Origin: Francisella uliginis
GTDB taxonomy: Bacteria; Pseudomonadota; Gammaproteobacteria; Francisellales; Francisellaceae
Assembly: GCF_001895265.1 (NCBI RefSeq)
Contig: NZ_CP016796.1
Location: forward strand, 496,001 to 560,000
DNA: 64,000 nucleotides
Direction: 5' to 3'
Part shown: positions 1 to 10,634 of the stretch, one piece after another
Numbering within the stretch: the stretch's first letter is position 1
How the letters are laid out: every line of letters begins with the position of its first letter
Program-made: the position numbers and the translations under genes
Notes under the pieces: model-generated
Databases searched by the model: none
What the model saw: only the letters and a program-made list of their open reading frames with translations
Told to the model about the DNA's origin: nothing

Positions 1-1
1 T

Positions 2-310
2 CTTTTAAATACAACCCTTACTGTAGAGGCACATAAAGCGAACTCTCATAAAGATATTGGTTGGCAAATATTTACAGATACAGTTATTGAGAAAATTTCA
101 CGGCATAAAGAGCATGTTGTTTTTATGTTATGGGGGTCTCATGCACGTAAGAAAAAAAATCTTATAGATAGTTCAAAGCATTTAATTTTAGAGTCAACAC
201 ATCCATCACCATTATCAGCCCATAGAGGTTTCTTAGGCTGTAATCATTTTAAAATGGCTAATGAATATCTTAATAGTATTGGAAAGCCAATGATAGATTG
301 GAACCTTTGA
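2..310 (+). CDS. ung: Uracil-DNA glycosylase, C-terminal part
   Basis: The reading frame is open from the window edge, so the N-terminus with the catalytic water-activating loop lies upstream and only about 102 residues are seen. Ung removes uracil from DNA, starting base excision repair in the cytoplasm. The visible part carries the family's C-terminal landmarks: [16 protein letters not shown], the [10 protein letters not shown] strand, and the DNA-intercalation loop [14 protein letters not shown] with its conserved His and Ser-Pro residues. The frame ends in [12 protein letters not shown], the usual family ending. An ATG at 125 is internal and not a start. The gene is separated from gyrA by about 110 bases and is probably an independent unit. 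Confidence 0.95.
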   Translation, partial: LLNTTLTVEAHKANSHKDIGWQIFTDTVIEKISRHKEHVVFMLWGSHARKKKNLIDSSKHLILESTHPSPLSAHRGFLGCNHFKMANEYLNSIGKPMIDWNL

Positions 311-420
311 TAGTTACATCTATTTTGATGATTTTAATCAAAGTGTTAAAGAGTGCTTTTTTCTATTCGATATGCTAGAATATCGACTATATGTTTTATC
401 TTTATTAAAAGCGGTAAGTA

Positions 421-3024
421 ATGTCTATAGCTACTAAAGAATCATCATCTATAAATATAGAAAAAGAATTAAGACAGTCATATCTTGATTATGCAATGAG
501 TGTAATTGTTGGTAGAGCTCTGCCAGATGTTAGAGATGGTTTGAAGCCGGTGCATCGTCGTGTACTTTTTGCAATGAATGAGCTATCAAACTATTACAAT
601 AGACCTTATAAAAAGTCTGCTAGGGTTGTCGGTGACGTTATAGGTAAATATCACCCACATGGTGATACAGCAGTTTATGATACTATCGTTAGAATGGCGC
701 AACCATTTTCATTACGCTATACACTTGTTGATGGGCAAGGTAACTTTGGTTCTGTTGATGGAGATTCTCCAGCAGCAATGCGTTATACAGAGATTAGAAT
801 GCAAAAGCTTACACATGAGCTTTTAATAGATATTGATAAAGAAACTGTAGATTTTTCTCCTAACTATGATAGTACAGAGCTAGTTCCTGATGTCTTGCCA
901 ACTAGAGTACCAAATCTTTTGGTAAATGGGTCTTCAGGTATTGCTGTTGGTATGGCGACAAATATACCTCCTCACAATATGACAGAAGTTATAAATGGAA
1001 CTATTGCACTTATTGATAATGCACAACTTACAATAGAAGAGCTTATACAATATATTCCAGCACCAGATTTCCCAACAGGATCATACATAAATGGTACAGA
1101 TGGTATCTTGGAGGCTTATAAAACTGGGCGCGGTCGAGTAATTATGCGTGCGAAAGCTGACATTCATGAGGATGAAGCTTCAGGTAAGTCTCAAATAGTT
1201 ATTACAGAAATTCCATACCAAGTCAATAAAGCTAAGCTTGTTGAGAAAATAGCTGAATTAGTTAAAGAGAAAAAAATAACTGGAATTTCAGAGTTAAGAG
1301 ATGAGTCAGATAAGGATGGTATCAGAGTTGTTGTAGATCTTAAAAGAGATGAGTCTCCTGATGTTGTTCTAAATACGCTATATGCCCAGACTCAACTTCA
1401 ATGTAGTTTTGGTATTAATATGGTTGCTCTTAGTGACAATAGACCTAAGCTTTTAAACCTTAAAGAGATTTTAGAGCAGTTTATTAAGCATAGAAAAGAA
1501 GTTGTAACTAGAAGAACTATTTTTGAACTGAGAAAATCAAAAGAAAGAGCTCATATTTTAGAAGGTCTATTGCTTTCTTTAGCAAATATAGATGAGATGA
1601 TTGAGCTTATTAAAGCATCACCATCGCCAGCAGATGCTAAAGAATCAATGCTAGCTAGATCATGGAATGGTACTTTAGTAAAAAGTATGCTTGAAGGTGT
1701 TGATGTTAAAATGTATCGCAAAGAAACTTTAGCGTCACATTACGGTATTCAAACAGATGCTTCATATAATTTAACTCAAGAGCAAGCTGAGGCTATATTA
1801 GCTTTAAGGCTACACAGATTAACTGGTCTTGAGCAAGATAAAATTACAAATGAATTTAAAGAACTTATTGAAAGAATTAAATATTTGATTGGTATTTTAA
1901 GTGATACTAATGAACTAATTCGTGTAGTTAAAGAAGAACTTGTTGAGATTAGAGATAATTATGGCGATGAAAGAAAATCAGAGATAATTACTTCTAGGCT
2001 TGATTTAACAAGAGAAGATTTAATTGCTGAAGAGGATATGGTTGTTACACTTTCTATGGATGGTTATGTAAAGACACAACCTCTTAGTATGTACAACGCA
2101 CAGAAACGTGGTGGAGTAGGTAAATCAGCAACTAAGACTAAAGAAGAAGATAGTATCTTTAAGTTAATGCTAGCTTCTACTCATGATACGATGTTATGTT
2201 TTTCTAGCTTAGGCCGAGTTTATTGGTCGAAAGTTTATGATTTCCCTGTAGCGAGTAGAATTTCAAAAGGTAGGCCAATTAATAATATTTTACCATTAGA
2301 AAAGAATGAGAAGATAACAGCACTGATGCCAATTTCGCAGTTTGAAGAAGGTTGGTTTGTATTTATGACTACTAAGTTAGGTCGTGTTAAAAAAGTTGAC
2401 TTGTCTCAATTTGCTAGACCACGTTCAACTGGTAAGATTGCAATTGGCTTGAATGATGGGGATGAGCTATCATATGTTGCTCTTACCGATGGTAATAAGC
2501 AAGTTATGCTATTCTCAGATGCAGGGAAAGCTATACGTTTCGATGAATCAGATGTAAGAGCTATGGGGCGTTCTGCTGCAGGTGTAACAGGTATGCGTTT
2601 ACAGCCAAATCAAAAAATAGTCTCTATGATTGTTACAAATCCTGATGAAGGTGTTGTATTAGCAGCAACAGAGAATGGTTATGGAAAAAGAACTGCTGTT
2701 TCTGAGTATAGAAAAACGAAAAGAGCAAGTCAAGGTGTTATTGCGATTTCAACTTCAGAACGTAATGGTAAAGTTGTGGTTGCAGTACTTGCTGGAAATG
2801 ATGAGGATATTGTTTTAATTACTGATAATGGTACTTTAGTCAGAACATCATCTGATCAAGTTAGAGAGTGTGGTCGTTCTGCCCAAGGTGTTAGATTAAT
2901 AAATCTAAGAAATAATGAAAGACTTATCAGCTTAAAAGTAGTCAAACAAGATGATGAAGATCTTGATGAAATTGATGAGCAAGTAGAAGAATCTTTAGAA
3001 GATAGCTCGTTAGAGAGTGAATAA
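421..3024 (+). CDS. gyrA: DNA gyrase subunit A
   Basis: This 867-residue protein is the breakage-reunion subunit of DNA gyrase, which works with GyrB to introduce negative supercoils. Residues 1 to about 520 form the winged-helix and tower domains; the catalytic tyrosine is Y122 in [10 protein letters not shown]. The quinolone-determining region reads [10 protein letters not shown], giving Thr83 and Asp87 in the same numbering as E. coli, where residue 83 is Ser. The C-terminal beta-pinwheel begins near residue 530 and contains a GyrA box variant, QKRGGVG instead of QRRGGKG. The tail is highly acidic ([24 protein letters not shown] region), which in other GyrA proteins tunes supercoiling. The dxr start follows four bases after the stop. 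Confidence 0.98.
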   Translation: MSIATKESSSINIEKELRQSYLDYAMSVIVGRALPDVRDGLKPVHRRVLFAMNELSNYYNRPYKKSARVVGDVIGKYHPHGDTAVYDTIVRMAQPFSLRYTLVDGQGNFGSVDGDSPAAMRYTEIRMQKLTHELLIDIDKETVDFSPNYDSTELVPDVLPTRVPNLLVNGSSGIAVGMATNIPPHNMTEVINGTIALIDNAQLTIEELIQYIPAPDFPTGSYINGTDGILEAYKTGRGRVIMRAKADIHEDEASGKSQIVITEIPYQVNKAKLVEKIAELVKEKKITGISELRDESDKDGIRVVVDLKRDESPDVVLNTLYAQTQLQCSFGINMVALSDNRPKLLNLKEILEQFIKHRKEVVTRRTIFELRKSKERAHILEGLLLSLANIDEMIELIKASPSPADAKESMLARSWNGTLVKSMLEGVDVKMYRKETLASHYGIQTDASYNLTQEQAEAILALRLHRLTGLEQDKITNEFKELIERIKYLIGILSDTNELIRVVKEELVEIRDNYGDERKSEIITSRLDLTREDLIAEEDMVVTLSMDGYVKTQPLSMYNAQKRGGVGKSATKTKEEDSIFKLMLASTHDTMLCFSSLGRVYWSKVYDFPVASRISKGRPINNILPLEKNEKITALMPISQFEEGWFVFMTTKLGRVKKVDLSQFARPRSTGKIAIGLNDGDELSYVALTDGNKQVMLFSDAGKAIRFDESDVRAMGRSAAGVTGMRLQPNQKIVSMIVTNPDEGVVLAATENGYGKRTAVSEYRKTKRASQGVIAISTSERNGKVVVAVLAGNDEDIVLITDNGTLVRTSSDQVRECGRSAQGVRLINLRNNERLISLKVVKQDDEDLDEIDEQVEESLEDSSLESE

Positions 3025-3028
3025 ATAT

Positions 3029-4186
3029 ATGTCTGAAGTAAACAGTGTTACTATATTAGGAGCTACTGGATCAATTGGAGATAGTACTCTTGCTGTAATT
3101 AGAGAGAGTGCTGATTTTGAAGTTTTTGCATTAACCGCGTTTAATAATATTGAAAAATTAGCAAAACTTTGTGAAGAATTTAAACCTAAATATGCAGTAG
3201 TACCTGACTTGGATAAAAAGCATCAGCTACAACTGATTATATCAGGTGTTGATATTTTAGTTGGAAACGATGGCCTTGAGAAAGTTTCTAGTTCTTGCGA
3301 TGTTGATATTGTTATGTCGGCTATAGTTGGGATAGCTGGTCTTAGACCTACTTTTGCAGCTGCTAAGGCTGGTAAAAAAATACTTTTGGCAAATAAAGAA
3401 TCACTAGTAACAGCGGGTCACTTACTTGTTGATGAGGTGAAAAAGAATAATGCTCAACTTATACCTGTTGATAGTGAGCATAATGCAATCTTCCAATGTA
3501 TTGATAATAATACAAAAAAATATGCTTCAGATATTAGTCAAATAATTGTGACAGCATCTGGAGGACCTTTTAGAGATAAAAATTTAGATGAGCTTGTTAA
3601 TGTAACACCTGAGCAAGCATGTGCCCACCCTAACTGGGATATGGGAAGAAAAATCTCCATTGATTCATCGACAATGGTAAATAAAGCATTAGAAGTAATC
3701 GAAGCTTATTGGCTTTTTGATGTTGAAATTGATAGAATAGGCGTTTTAATCCATCCGCAGAGTGTGATTCACTCGATGGTAAAGTATGTTGATGGTAGCT
3801 ATTTGGCTCAATTAGGTGTTCCTGATATGAGAACACCGATTGCAAATGCCTTATATTATCCAACAAGAGGTTTTGTAAATGTTGAGGAGCTTGACTTTAC
3901 AAAGCAGGAACTAACTTTTAAAAAGGCTTGTCTTGAAAGATTTGAGGCTTTGAAGATTGTATTTGATAACTTACAAAATAAAAATTATGCTGCAAATATA
4001 GTTTTTAATGCAGCTAATGAGAAGTTAGTTGAAGCTTTTTTGAATGAGAAAATTAAATATTTAGAAATTATTAGATTAAATAAAGAAGTAACAAAAAAAT
4101 TGAGTTTTAGGAATCCATGCGATATAGAAGAGGTTTTTGAGATTGATAGAAAAACTCGTGAATATGTGGATTCTATTTTGGGGTAA
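3029..4186 (+). CDS. dxr: 1-deoxy-D-xylulose 5-phosphate reductoisomerase
   Basis: Dxr converts DXP to 2-C-methyl-D-erythritol 4-phosphate using NADPH and is the committed step of the MEP isoprenoid pathway. Visible motifs are the NADPH-binding [22 protein letters not shown], the metal- and substrate-binding [20 protein letters not shown], and [18 protein letters not shown] chose ATG at 3029 because it begins [14 protein letters not shown], matches family length, and has GAGAG about 11 bases upstream. A GTG at 3017, overlapping gyrA, would add only four residues. The gene is directly followed by bamA; the uppS, cdsA and rseP genes found between them in E. coli are absent here. ispA in this window uses the products of this pathway. 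Confidence 0.97.
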   Translation: MSEVNSVTILGATGSIGDSTLAVIRESADFEVFALTAFNNIEKLAKLCEEFKPKYAVVPDLDKKHQLQLIISGVDILVGNDGLEKVSSSCDVDIVMSAIVGIAGLRPTFAAAKAGKKILLANKESLVTAGHLLVDEVKKNNAQLIPVDSEHNAIFQCIDNNTKKYASDISQIIVTASGGPFRDKNLDELVNVTPEQACAHPNWDMGRKISIDSSTMVNKALEVIEAYWLFDVEIDRIGVLIHPQSVIHSMVKYVDGSYLAQLGVPDMRTPIANALYYPTRGFVNVEELDFTKQELTFKKACLERFEALKIVFDNLQNKNYAANIVFNAANEKLVEAFLNEKIKYLEIIRLNKEVTKKLSFRNPCDIEEVFEIDRKTREYVDSILG

Positions 4187-4192
4187 ATTAGA

Positions 4193-6574
4193 GTGGTTTT
4201 TTTTAGAAAGAAGTTTGTATTAGCCTCTCTTCTTATGGGGATTGCATTAAATGGCTTAGCAGATAATAATAGCTTTGTCTTAAATGATGTATCTATAGAG
4301 GGCTTGCAAGGTTTACAGAGTCAGGTAGTTAAAAGTCGTATAGGCTATAAAAAGGGTAGCTACATCACACCTGAGGATACAAACCAAATTATTAATAATC
4401 TTTATGGAACAGGCTTTTTTAATAGTGTAGATCTTTATCGTAAAGGAAGTAATCTTTTTATTAATGTTAAAGAGCGTCCGATTATTTCTGGTTTTAGTTT
4501 CCATGGTAATAAAAAACTTAAAAAAGAAGATTTACAAAAAGTTTTTACTGATGCTGGTATCTATGTTGGTAACGTTTATAACCCCAATACGATGTTTCTT
4601 CTTAAGCAATCTCTATTAAATCAATATTCTGCAATGGGGTTGTATGGCGCTAAAATTGAAGAGAACATAAGAAAACTGCCTAACAATAGGATTGATATAA
4701 GTCTAGATATTAAAGAGGGAGAACCAGCTAAAATCAACGCTATAAACTTTATTGGTAATAAGAAGTTTGATGATAGCGACTTAAAAGGAAGTGTAGCTTT
4801 TGCGGTTCCTTCAATGTGGAATTTGTGGGGATTTCTAGCGAAGTTTGATGATTACTCTCCTCAAGGAATGGGTCAATCTGTTCAAGGAGTCACAAACTAT
4901 TATCTAGATAGAGGTTACCTGGATTTTAAAGTTAAATCTAAGCAAGCCTCGATGTCGAAAGATCGTGAGCATTCTTATATAACTTTTGGCGTTACTGAAG
5001 GTAAAGTATATAAGGTTGGTAGTATTTCATTAAGTGGTAAGTTTCTCTTGCCAAAATCTGAGATTCAATCTTTGATTAAGCTGAAACAAGGCGAAGTTTT
5101 TTCTAAGAAAAAACTTGTTGAAAGTGTTGATGCCATAAAAACTTTGCTTGGTAGTAAAGGTTATGCTTTCGTTACTGTTAATCCTATCCCAAGTGTCGAT
5201 AAAAAGAAAAGGACAGTTTCTTTTAAGTTTGTCGTTGATGCGGGTAAGAAGGTTTATGTAAATAGAGTTAATTTCTTTGGTAATAATGTAACAAATGATT
5301 ATGTTTTTCGTAGGCAATTGCAGTATTATGAGCAAAGTCAATATAATAAAAAACAAATAGATAAATCTCAAAGAAGATTAGAGCAGTTACCTTATGTAGG
5401 GGCAGCTGATATGGAGCTTGTCCCGGTACAAGGCTCTGATGACTTGGTTGATGTTAACTATAATATCAAAGAGAGGAATGCTAACTCTGTTAGTGGTAGT
5501 TTAGGATATTCAGATCTATACGGTTTTATGATCGGTGGTAGATTAAACATGCCAAATGTTTTTGGTACGGGAAATACATTTAATGTTAATGCTCAGTTAG
5601 CAGTTCCTTATCAAAACTTAGGTGTAAGTTATACTAATCCATACTTTACTACTTCAGGTGTCAGTCAAAGTATTTCAGCATATGTTAGTCGTTCAAACTT
5701 TGCAGAAACTAATGCAATTGCTGCATACCAGTTAGATAGGTGGGGTGCAAGGTTAATATATGGTGTGCCGGTATCAACTTTTAGTAATGTAACAGGCGGT
5801 CTTACATTTGCTGACAATACAGTCAAGCAATCTCAGGGTTATCAGTCAGCTGTTGTAGATTGGTTCACGAAACAGCAGGGTGGTAACAATTTCTATGAGA
5901 CTGCCCTTACTGCCGGTTGGAGTTATGATAATTCAAATAGGTATATATTCCCTACAGAAGGTGGATCATTTGGGTTAAATGGCTCAATAAACTTACCAGG
6001 TGTGAGTAATATCCAAGCATATAAAGTACAGGTTAGTGGTACTTACAATATAGCTGTACCAAATACAGATCAGTCAGCTTTACAGATCAGAGCAGGTGTT
6101 GATTATGGTGGTGGCTATGGTAAAACTCAAGAGCTTCCTTTTTATGAGAACTTCTACGGTGGTGGTTGGGGAAGCGTACGTGGTTTCCTACAGGGTTCAT
6201 TAGGTGCACGTGATATGAACTTAGCCACCAATCCAGCCTCGACAGGGAACTCAATTGGTGGTAACCTTAATATTTATAACAACTATGATTTACTGTTTCC
6301 AGTACCATTTATTAAGGATAGTTCAAAAATGCGAATAGGTGCTTTTTTTGATTTGGGTAACACATATCTTACTTATGATATACCAGGCGTGTTGTCTCCG
6401 ACTCCACCTCATCCAACTTCACCATCTTTTACTAACTTGAAATATTCAGTAGGTGTTGAGTTTAGATGGGATTCACCAATGGGGCCTTTAGCTGTTTCAT
6501 TTGCCCAACCTTTCAATGTTCAAGCAGGAGATGTAACTCAGCAATTCCAGTTCTCACTAGGACAGAATTTTTAA
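4193..6574 (+). CDS. bamA: Outer membrane protein assembly factor BamA
   Basis: BamA is the outer membrane insertase of the BAM complex and folds beta-barrel proteins. The 793-residue protein starts at GTG, six bases after dxr, with a signal peptide ([21 protein letters not shown], cleaved before DNNSF). Five POTRA-type repeats occupy roughly residues 25 to 420; each shows the hydrophobic-Gly pattern such as [16 protein letters not shown] and [19 protein letters not shown]. The C-terminal half is a barrel ending in FQFSLGQNF with terminal Phe, the usual BAM recognition signal. The conserved barrel motif VRGF lies near residue 661 ([12 protein letters not shown]). Length and architecture are normal. 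It heads the run into ompH and the lipid A genes, coupling protein and LPS export. Confidence 0.97.
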   Translation: MVFFRKKFVLASLLMGIALNGLADNNSFVLNDVSIEGLQGLQSQVVKSRIGYKKGSYITPEDTNQIINNLYGTGFFNSVDLYRKGSNLFINVKERPIISGFSFHGNKKLKKEDLQKVFTDAGIYVGNVYNPNTMFLLKQSLLNQYSAMGLYGAKIEENIRKLPNNRIDISLDIKEGEPAKINAINFIGNKKFDDSDLKGSVAFAVPSMWNLWGFLAKFDDYSPQGMGQSVQGVTNYYLDRGYLDFKVKSKQASMSKDREHSYITFGVTEGKVYKVGSISLSGKFLLPKSEIQSLIKLKQGEVFSKKKLVESVDAIKTLLGSKGYAFVTVNPIPSVDKKKRTVSFKFVVDAGKKVYVNRVNFFGNNVTNDYVFRRQLQYYEQSQYNKKQIDKSQRRLEQLPYVGAADMELVPVQGSDDLVDVNYNIKERNANSVSGSLGYSDLYGFMIGGRLNMPNVFGTGNTFNVNAQLAVPYQNLGVSYTNPYFTTSGVSQSISAYVSRSNFAETNAIAAYQLDRWGARLIYGVPVSTFSNVTGGLTFADNTVKQSQGYQSAVVDWFTKQQGGNNFYETALTAGWSYDNSNRYIFPTEGGSFGLNGSINLPGVSNIQAYKVQVSGTYNIAVPNTDQSALQIRAGVDYGGGYGKTQELPFYENFYGGGWGSVRGFLQGSLGARDMNLATNPASTGNSIGGNLNIYNNYDLLFPVPFIKDSSKMRIGAFFDLGNTYLTYDIPGVLSPTPPHPTSPSFTNLKYSVGVEFRWDSPMGPLAVSFAQPFNVQAGDVTQQFQFSLGQNF

Positions 6575-6609
6575 AATATAAATTAAATAATCAAGGAGAT
6601 TAAAAGAGT

Positions 6610-7110
6610 ATGAAAAAAATAATTTTATCACTATCACTTATAACAGCGGCTTTTACAGGTGCTTATGCTGATACTAAAATGGCTGTAGTTAATCCGGTTG
6701 AGATTTTTAATGATTCTGATCTTGGTTCTGTTAGCGTGAAAAAATTAGAGAATGATCTTAAGCCACAAGCAGCACAATTAAGACAAGAGCAAAATAACAT
6801 AATGCAGCAGATGAAAACATTACAAGAGAACTCTGCTACAATGACTAAGCAAGAGTTGACTCAAAAACAACAACAAATTCAAAAGCAAGAACAAGCTTTC
6901 AGAGAAAAAGCAATGGTTCTACAGAAAAAAGAAGGTGAATCAAAAGATAAGCTAGCTAAAAAATTCCAAGCTTCTTTTGATAGATCAGTAAAAACTATAG
7001 CTAAGCAAAAGGGTTATAATGTTGTTCTTACAACACAGGCTTTGGCATATGTTGATGGTGTTGATGATATATCAAATGATGTAATAACCTTAATGAATAA
7101 GGACTCTTAA
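6610..7110 (+). CDS. skp: OmpH/Skp family periplasmic chaperone
   Basis: Skp holds unfolded outer membrane proteins in the periplasm for delivery to BamA. This 166-residue protein has a clear signal peptide (MKKIILSLSLITAAFTGAYA, cleaved before DTKMAVV). The mature part has the family layout: a short strand (KMAVVNPVEIFNDSD), a long Gln- and Lys-rich helical hairpin from about residue 45 to 125 that would form the tentacles, and a final strand (YNVVLTTQALAYVDGVDDIS) closing the trimer body. An AAGGAGAT ribosome site precedes the start. It lies 35 bases after bamA and 15 before lpxD, the same arrangement as in E. coli. Confidence 0.93.
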   Translation: MKKIILSLSLITAAFTGAYADTKMAVVNPVEIFNDSDLGSVSVKKLENDLKPQAAQLRQEQNNIMQQMKTLQENSATMTKQELTQKQQQIQKQEQAFREKAMVLQKKEGESKDKLAKKFQASFDRSVKTIAKQKGYNVVLTTQALAYVDGVDDISNDVITLMNKDS

Positions 7111-7125
7111 TTAGGGGAATTTTAA

Positions 7126-8139
7126 ATGTATACTTTAGATTTTTTAGCATCTAACCTTGATGGTGTAGTAAAAGGCGATGGTAGTGTTGAGATAAAAAAG
7201 ATTGCAACGCTATCTCAAGCTGGTGAAGGTGATATTTCATTTTGTACTAATCCTAAGTATTTAAAGGATTTATCTGAAACAAAAGCTTCAGCAGTTTTAA
7301 TTACAGAAGAAGCTTTGGATTATTGTAATACTAATGCTGTAGTTTTATCCAATCCATATATGGCTTTAGCAAAAGTTATGGAACTATTTGATAAGTCACC
7401 GCAACCTAACGGTAAAATCCATAGTAAAGCAGTTATCGCGTCAAGTGCAGTTATTGGTGAAAATGTAACAATAGATGCAAATGCAGTAATAGGCGAAAAT
7501 GTTGTAATAGAAGATGGTGTAACCATAGGTGCTTGTGCAACTGTTCATGATAGTACAAGAATAGGTAAAGATACAATTATAAAAAGTAATGTATCAATAG
7601 CTCATGATGTTGAGATTGGTGCTGACTGTATAATTCATCAAAATGCTACAATCGGCTGTGATGGTTTTGGTAATGCTCGTGATGAAGATGGTAGTTGGAC
7701 AAAGATTCCTCAGTTAGGAAAAGTAATCATAGAGAATAATGTTGAGATTGGTGCTGGTACTACTGTTGATAGAGGAGCTATTGATGATACTATCATTAAA
7801 GAAGGTGCTCGTATTGATAATTTGGTACAGATAGCTCATAATGTAGTTATAGGTAGAAATACTGCCTTAGCAGGAGTTACAGCTGTTGCAGGAAGTACAA
7901 AAATAGGCGATAACTGTCTAATTGGAGGACAATCTGCAATAACTGGACATATAACTATCTGTGATAACGCTGTTATTGGAGGCGCTTCAAATATAGGTAA
8001 ATCTATAACTAAGCCGGGTATGTATTACGCTGCTTTTGAAGCTAAACCAAGGATTCAGTGGGGTAGGTTTGTAGCTAAGTTATCTAAAATAGATAAACTA
8101 ATGGCAAAAGTAAAAGAATTAGAAGAAAAATTAAAATAA
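7126..8139 (+). CDS. lpxD: UDP-3-O-acyl-glucosamine N-acyltransferase LpxD
   Basis: LpxD adds the second 3-hydroxyacyl chain to UDP-3-O-acyl-glucosamine in lipid A synthesis. The 337-residue protein has the N-terminal uridine-binding domain (to about residue 95), followed by hexapeptide repeats ([26 protein letters not shown] and similar) forming a left-handed beta helix, then a C-terminal coiled helix. The catalytic base is His238 in [12 protein letters not shown], matching His239 of E. coli. Francisella is known to carry two lpxD genes with different temperature preference and chain length; the one in this operon corresponds to the enzyme usually called LpxD1, favoured at host temperature. 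That assignment is from gene context, not from sequence comparison. Confidence 0.95.
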   Translation: MYTLDFLASNLDGVVKGDGSVEIKKIATLSQAGEGDISFCTNPKYLKDLSETKASAVLITEEALDYCNTNAVVLSNPYMALAKVMELFDKSPQPNGKIHSKAVIASSAVIGENVTIDANAVIGENVVIEDGVTIGACATVHDSTRIGKDTIIKSNVSIAHDVEIGADCIIHQNATIGCDGFGNARDEDGSWTKIPQLGKVIIENNVEIGAGTTVDRGAIDDTIIKEGARIDNLVQIAHNVVIGRNTALAGVTAVAGSTKIGDNCLIGGQSAITGHITICDNAVIGGASNIGKSITKPGMYYAAFEAKPRIQWGRFVAKLSKIDKLMAKVKELEEKLK

Positions 8140-8153
8140 GTAAGGATTGTTTG

Positions 8154-8645
8154 ATGAGCCATTTTGATGAGAAAAATAAACAGATTGATATTATGGGGAT
8201 TAGAGAAATTTTACCTCATAGGTATCCTTTTGCTCTTTTAGATAAAATTGTTGACTGGGATGTTGAAGAAAGAACTATTACAGCTCAAAAGAATGTAACA
8301 ATAAATGAAGATTTCTTTAACGGGCATTTTCCTGATTTTCCAGTAATGCCAGGAGTTTTAATTGTTGAAGCTATGGCACAAGCTACAGCTATACTGGGTG
8401 AATTAATGGCTGAAACTTTGTTTGCTCATGTAGTTAAAAAAGCAGGTGGTGGTAGAAGAACATTCATGCTAGCAGGCATTGATAAAGTTAGAGTTAAAAG
8501 ACCTGTAGTGCCTGGCGATGTATTAATTATTGAGTCAAAAATGGTAAAACAGAAAAATATTATTTGTACAGCAGAATCTGTAGCAAAAGTAGATGGGCAA
8601 GTAGTTTGTTCAGCTCAATTAATGGCAGCATATAAGGATTATTAA
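8154..8645 (+). CDS. fabZ: 3-hydroxyacyl-ACP dehydratase FabZ
   Basis: FabZ dehydrates 3-hydroxyacyl-ACP in fatty acid elongation and so competes with LpxA and LpxD for the same substrate pool. The hot-dog fold motifs are present: LPHRYPFALLDKI, and NGHFPDFPVMPGVLIVEAMAQ with catalytic His58 and the downstream Glu. The start is taken as ATG at 8154 (MSHFDEKN); a TTG immediately before it is in frame but unnecessary. A TAAGGAT ribosome site lies upstream. At 163 residues it is slightly longer than E. coli FabZ (151), with an N-terminal extension and a small internal KKAGGGRR insertion. It lies 14 bases after lpxD and is in the same transcription unit. Confidence 0.96.
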   Translation: MSHFDEKNKQIDIMGIREILPHRYPFALLDKIVDWDVEERTITAQKNVTINEDFFNGHFPDFPVMPGVLIVEAMAQATAILGELMAETLFAHVVKKAGGGRRTFMLAGIDKVRVKRPVVPGDVLIIESKMVKQKNIICTAESVAKVDGQVVCSAQLMAAYKDY

Positions 8646-8647
8646 TC

Positions 8648-9427
8648 GTGATACATAGTTTGGCAGTAGTACATGAAAGTGCCAAGATAGCAGATAGTGC
8701 TATAATAGGGCCATTCTGTGTTATTGGAGAAAATGTTGTTATTGGTGAAGGTACAGAACTAAAAAGCCATGTAACTATAGGTGATAATACAATTATTGGT
8801 AAAAATAATCGTATTTATCAATATGCTTCAATTGGCGATGATCCTATTGATTATACCTACAAAAAAGGTGACTTCTCTCAAGTTACTATAGGTGATAATA
8901 ATATTATTAGAGAATGTGCGACAATCCATGGCGGAACAGCTAAAGAAACGGGTGTGACTTCTGTTGGTAGTAACAATTTTATTATGTGCTATGTGCATAT
9001 AGGTCATGATTGTAAAATTGGTAACCATATAAATTTAGTCAATGGTGTTGGCTTAGCTGGTCATGTTCATATTGATGATTTTGTTATAATTAGCTCTAAT
9101 GTTGGTGTTCATCAGTTTTGTAGGGTTGGTAAGCATGCATTTATTGCTCATGCAGCATTAATAGGAAAGGATGTTCCCCCATATCTTATGGTAACAGCTG
9201 TTACAGCAGGATCTACTCCTTGTGGCATTAACTCAGAAGGGTTAAAACGTCGTGGCTTTAGTCCTGAAGATATAAAGAAGATAAAGGATGTTTATAAAGT
9301 TCTTTATCGTCGCGGTTTGATGATGAAAGAAGCTGCTGAAGTTATTAAAGATATGGCAAAAAATGATCCTGTATTAGAACCTTTTGTTGATGTTATTAGT
9401 ACTTCTAGAAGAGGTATCTTGAGATAA
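8648..9427 (+). CDS. lpxA: UDP-N-acetylglucosamine acyltransferase LpxA
   Basis: LpxA carries out the first step of lipid A synthesis, moving a 3-hydroxyacyl chain from ACP to O-3 of UDP-GlcNAc. The 259-residue protein starts at GTG two bases after the fabZ stop. Ten or so hexapeptide repeats ([22 protein letters not shown] and on) build the left-handed helix; catalytic His120 sits in HIGHDCKIGNHI, equivalent to His125 of E. coli. The C-terminal helical domain (GLKRRGFSPEDIKKIKDVYKVLYR) is intact. The stop overlaps the lpxB start by one base, so translation is probably coupled. Francisella lipid A carries unusually long 3-hydroxy C16 and C18 chains, which this enzyme and LpxD must accept. Confidence 0.97.
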   Translation: MIHSLAVVHESAKIADSAIIGPFCVIGENVVIGEGTELKSHVTIGDNTIIGKNNRIYQYASIGDDPIDYTYKKGDFSQVTIGDNNIIRECATIHGGTAKETGVTSVGSNNFIMCYVHIGHDCKIGNHINLVNGVGLAGHVHIDDFVIISSNVGVHQFCRVGKHAFIAHAALIGKDVPPYLMVTAVTAGSTPCGINSEGLKRRGFSPEDIKKIKDVYKVLYRRGLMMKEAAEVIKDMAKNDPVLEPFVDVISTSRRGILR

Positions 9428-10572
9428 TGAGAATAGGTATTGTCGCTGGAGAGCTATCAGGGGATCAACTTGGGGGGACTTTAGTAAAAGCTCTTAAACA
9501 TAAATACCCTGATGCTGTTATAGAAGGTATTGGCGGTCCTAAGATGCAAGCCGCTGGCTTTAAAAGCTTATATCCAATGGATGCTCTTTCATTGATAGGT
9601 TTCTTTGAGATTATATCAAAGGGCCTAAGTATTTTAGGTATACGCAAAAAGATCATTAATCATTTTAAACAAAATAGACCAGATATCTTTATAGGTATTG
9701 ATGCTCCTGATTTTAATCTTACAGTTGAAAAGGATTTAAAGGCTGCTGGTATCAAGACTATTCATTATGTTAGTCCTAAAATATGGGTTTGGCGAGAATA
9801 TCGCATTAAAAAGATTAGAAAGGCTACCGATAAGATTCTAGCAATACTTCCTTTTGAAGTTGATTACTATAAGAAAAGACATAACTTTGAAGCTATATAT
9901 GTAGGTCATCCATTAGCAAAAGACATACCTGTAAATATAGATAGAACTAGTTATAGGAAAAATCTTGGCTTAAATGATGTTAGTTTACCGATATTATCTG
10001 TGTTGCCAGGAAGTAGAAGCACAGAGGTAACCAGACTTCTACCTTTGTTTTTGGATGCATTAGATAAGTTGGCTAAAGAGGGCTATAAATTCCAAGCAAT
10101 TATGCCTTTAGCAAAACCATCATTAGAACCTTTATTTGATAAATATCAAGAGCAGATTGATAATCTTGGTATAAAAGTTTATAAAACAAACTCTCATGAT
10201 GTATTAAAAGCCTCTGATCTTAGTCTGTTAGCTTCTGGTACAGCTACTTTAGAAGCCATGCTATGTAAGTTGCCAATGGTTGTTGGTTATAAACTATCAA
10301 CTATTTCAGCTTTTCTTGGTAGATTGCTTGTAGGGAGTCATAGTTACTGGGCTTTTCCTAATATTTTACATAAGAGTGAGATTATTAAAGAGTTAATTCA
10401 AGAAGATTGTACTGTAGATAATTTATTTATAGAGTTAAAGAAATTATTTGATGACAAGCAAAGAAATGATTACATTGTACAAGAGTTTAAGAAAATTCAT
10501 AAAAGTATGATAGTAGATACCGATGATAAAATAATTGAGGTATTAGATGCTATGTTATTAGAAAAATCTTAA
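9427..10572 (+). CDS. lpxB: Lipid A disaccharide synthase LpxB
   Basis: LpxB condenses UDP-2,3-diacylglucosamine with lipid X to form the beta-1,6 lipid A disaccharide at the inner face of the cytoplasmic membrane. The GT-19 family signature AGELSGDQLGGTLVKAL is at the N-terminus; other recognisable blocks are DAPDFNL, YVSPKIWVWREYRIKKI, YVGHPLAKDIP, LPGSRSTEVTRLLPLFL and SGTATLEAMLCKLPMVVGYK. The 381-residue length is normal. The ATG shares its first base with the lpxA stop. It is the last gene of the lipid A run; about 60 bases later a separate promoter may serve the ZipA-like gene. Confidence 0.97.
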   Translation: MRIGIVAGELSGDQLGGTLVKALKHKYPDAVIEGIGGPKMQAAGFKSLYPMDALSLIGFFEIISKGLSILGIRKKIINHFKQNRPDIFIGIDAPDFNLTVEKDLKAAGIKTIHYVSPKIWVWREYRIKKIRKATDKILAILPFEVDYYKKRHNFEAIYVGHPLAKDIPVNIDRTSYRKNLGLNDVSLPILSVLPGSRSTEVTRLLPLFLDALDKLAKEGYKFQAIMPLAKPSLEPLFDKYQEQIDNLGIKVYKTNSHDVLKASDLSLLASGTATLEAMLCKLPMVVGYKLSTISAFLGRLLVGSHSYWAFPNILHKSEIIKELIQEDCTVDNLFIELKKLFDDKQRNDYIVQEFKKIHKSMIVDTDDKIIEVLDAMLLEKS

Positions 10573-10597
10573 TTTTTATAAGCTTTATATATATAAT
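10569..10597 (+). promoter_or_regulatory. Possible promoter of the zipA-like gene
   Basis: A perfect TATAAT lies at 10592-10597, 17 bases after a weak -35 candidate TTAATT (10569-10574) that overlaps the end of lpxB. The surrounding sequence is very A/T rich, so chance matches are common; only the -10 and the position just ahead of the gene support it. Confidence 0.3.
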
Positions 10598-10634
10598 ACA
10601 TGTGTAGAAAAAATTATATTTAGGTGTTCAATAA

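Noticed and set aside
125-310. A separate 61-residue gene starting at 125
   Set aside because: The frame is open back to base 2 and continues the Ung sequence, so the ATG is internal.
368-385. CGATAT-N6-ATATCG upstream of gyrA as an operator
   Set aside because: A 6-bp A/T-rich dyad is expected by chance at this base composition; no other support.
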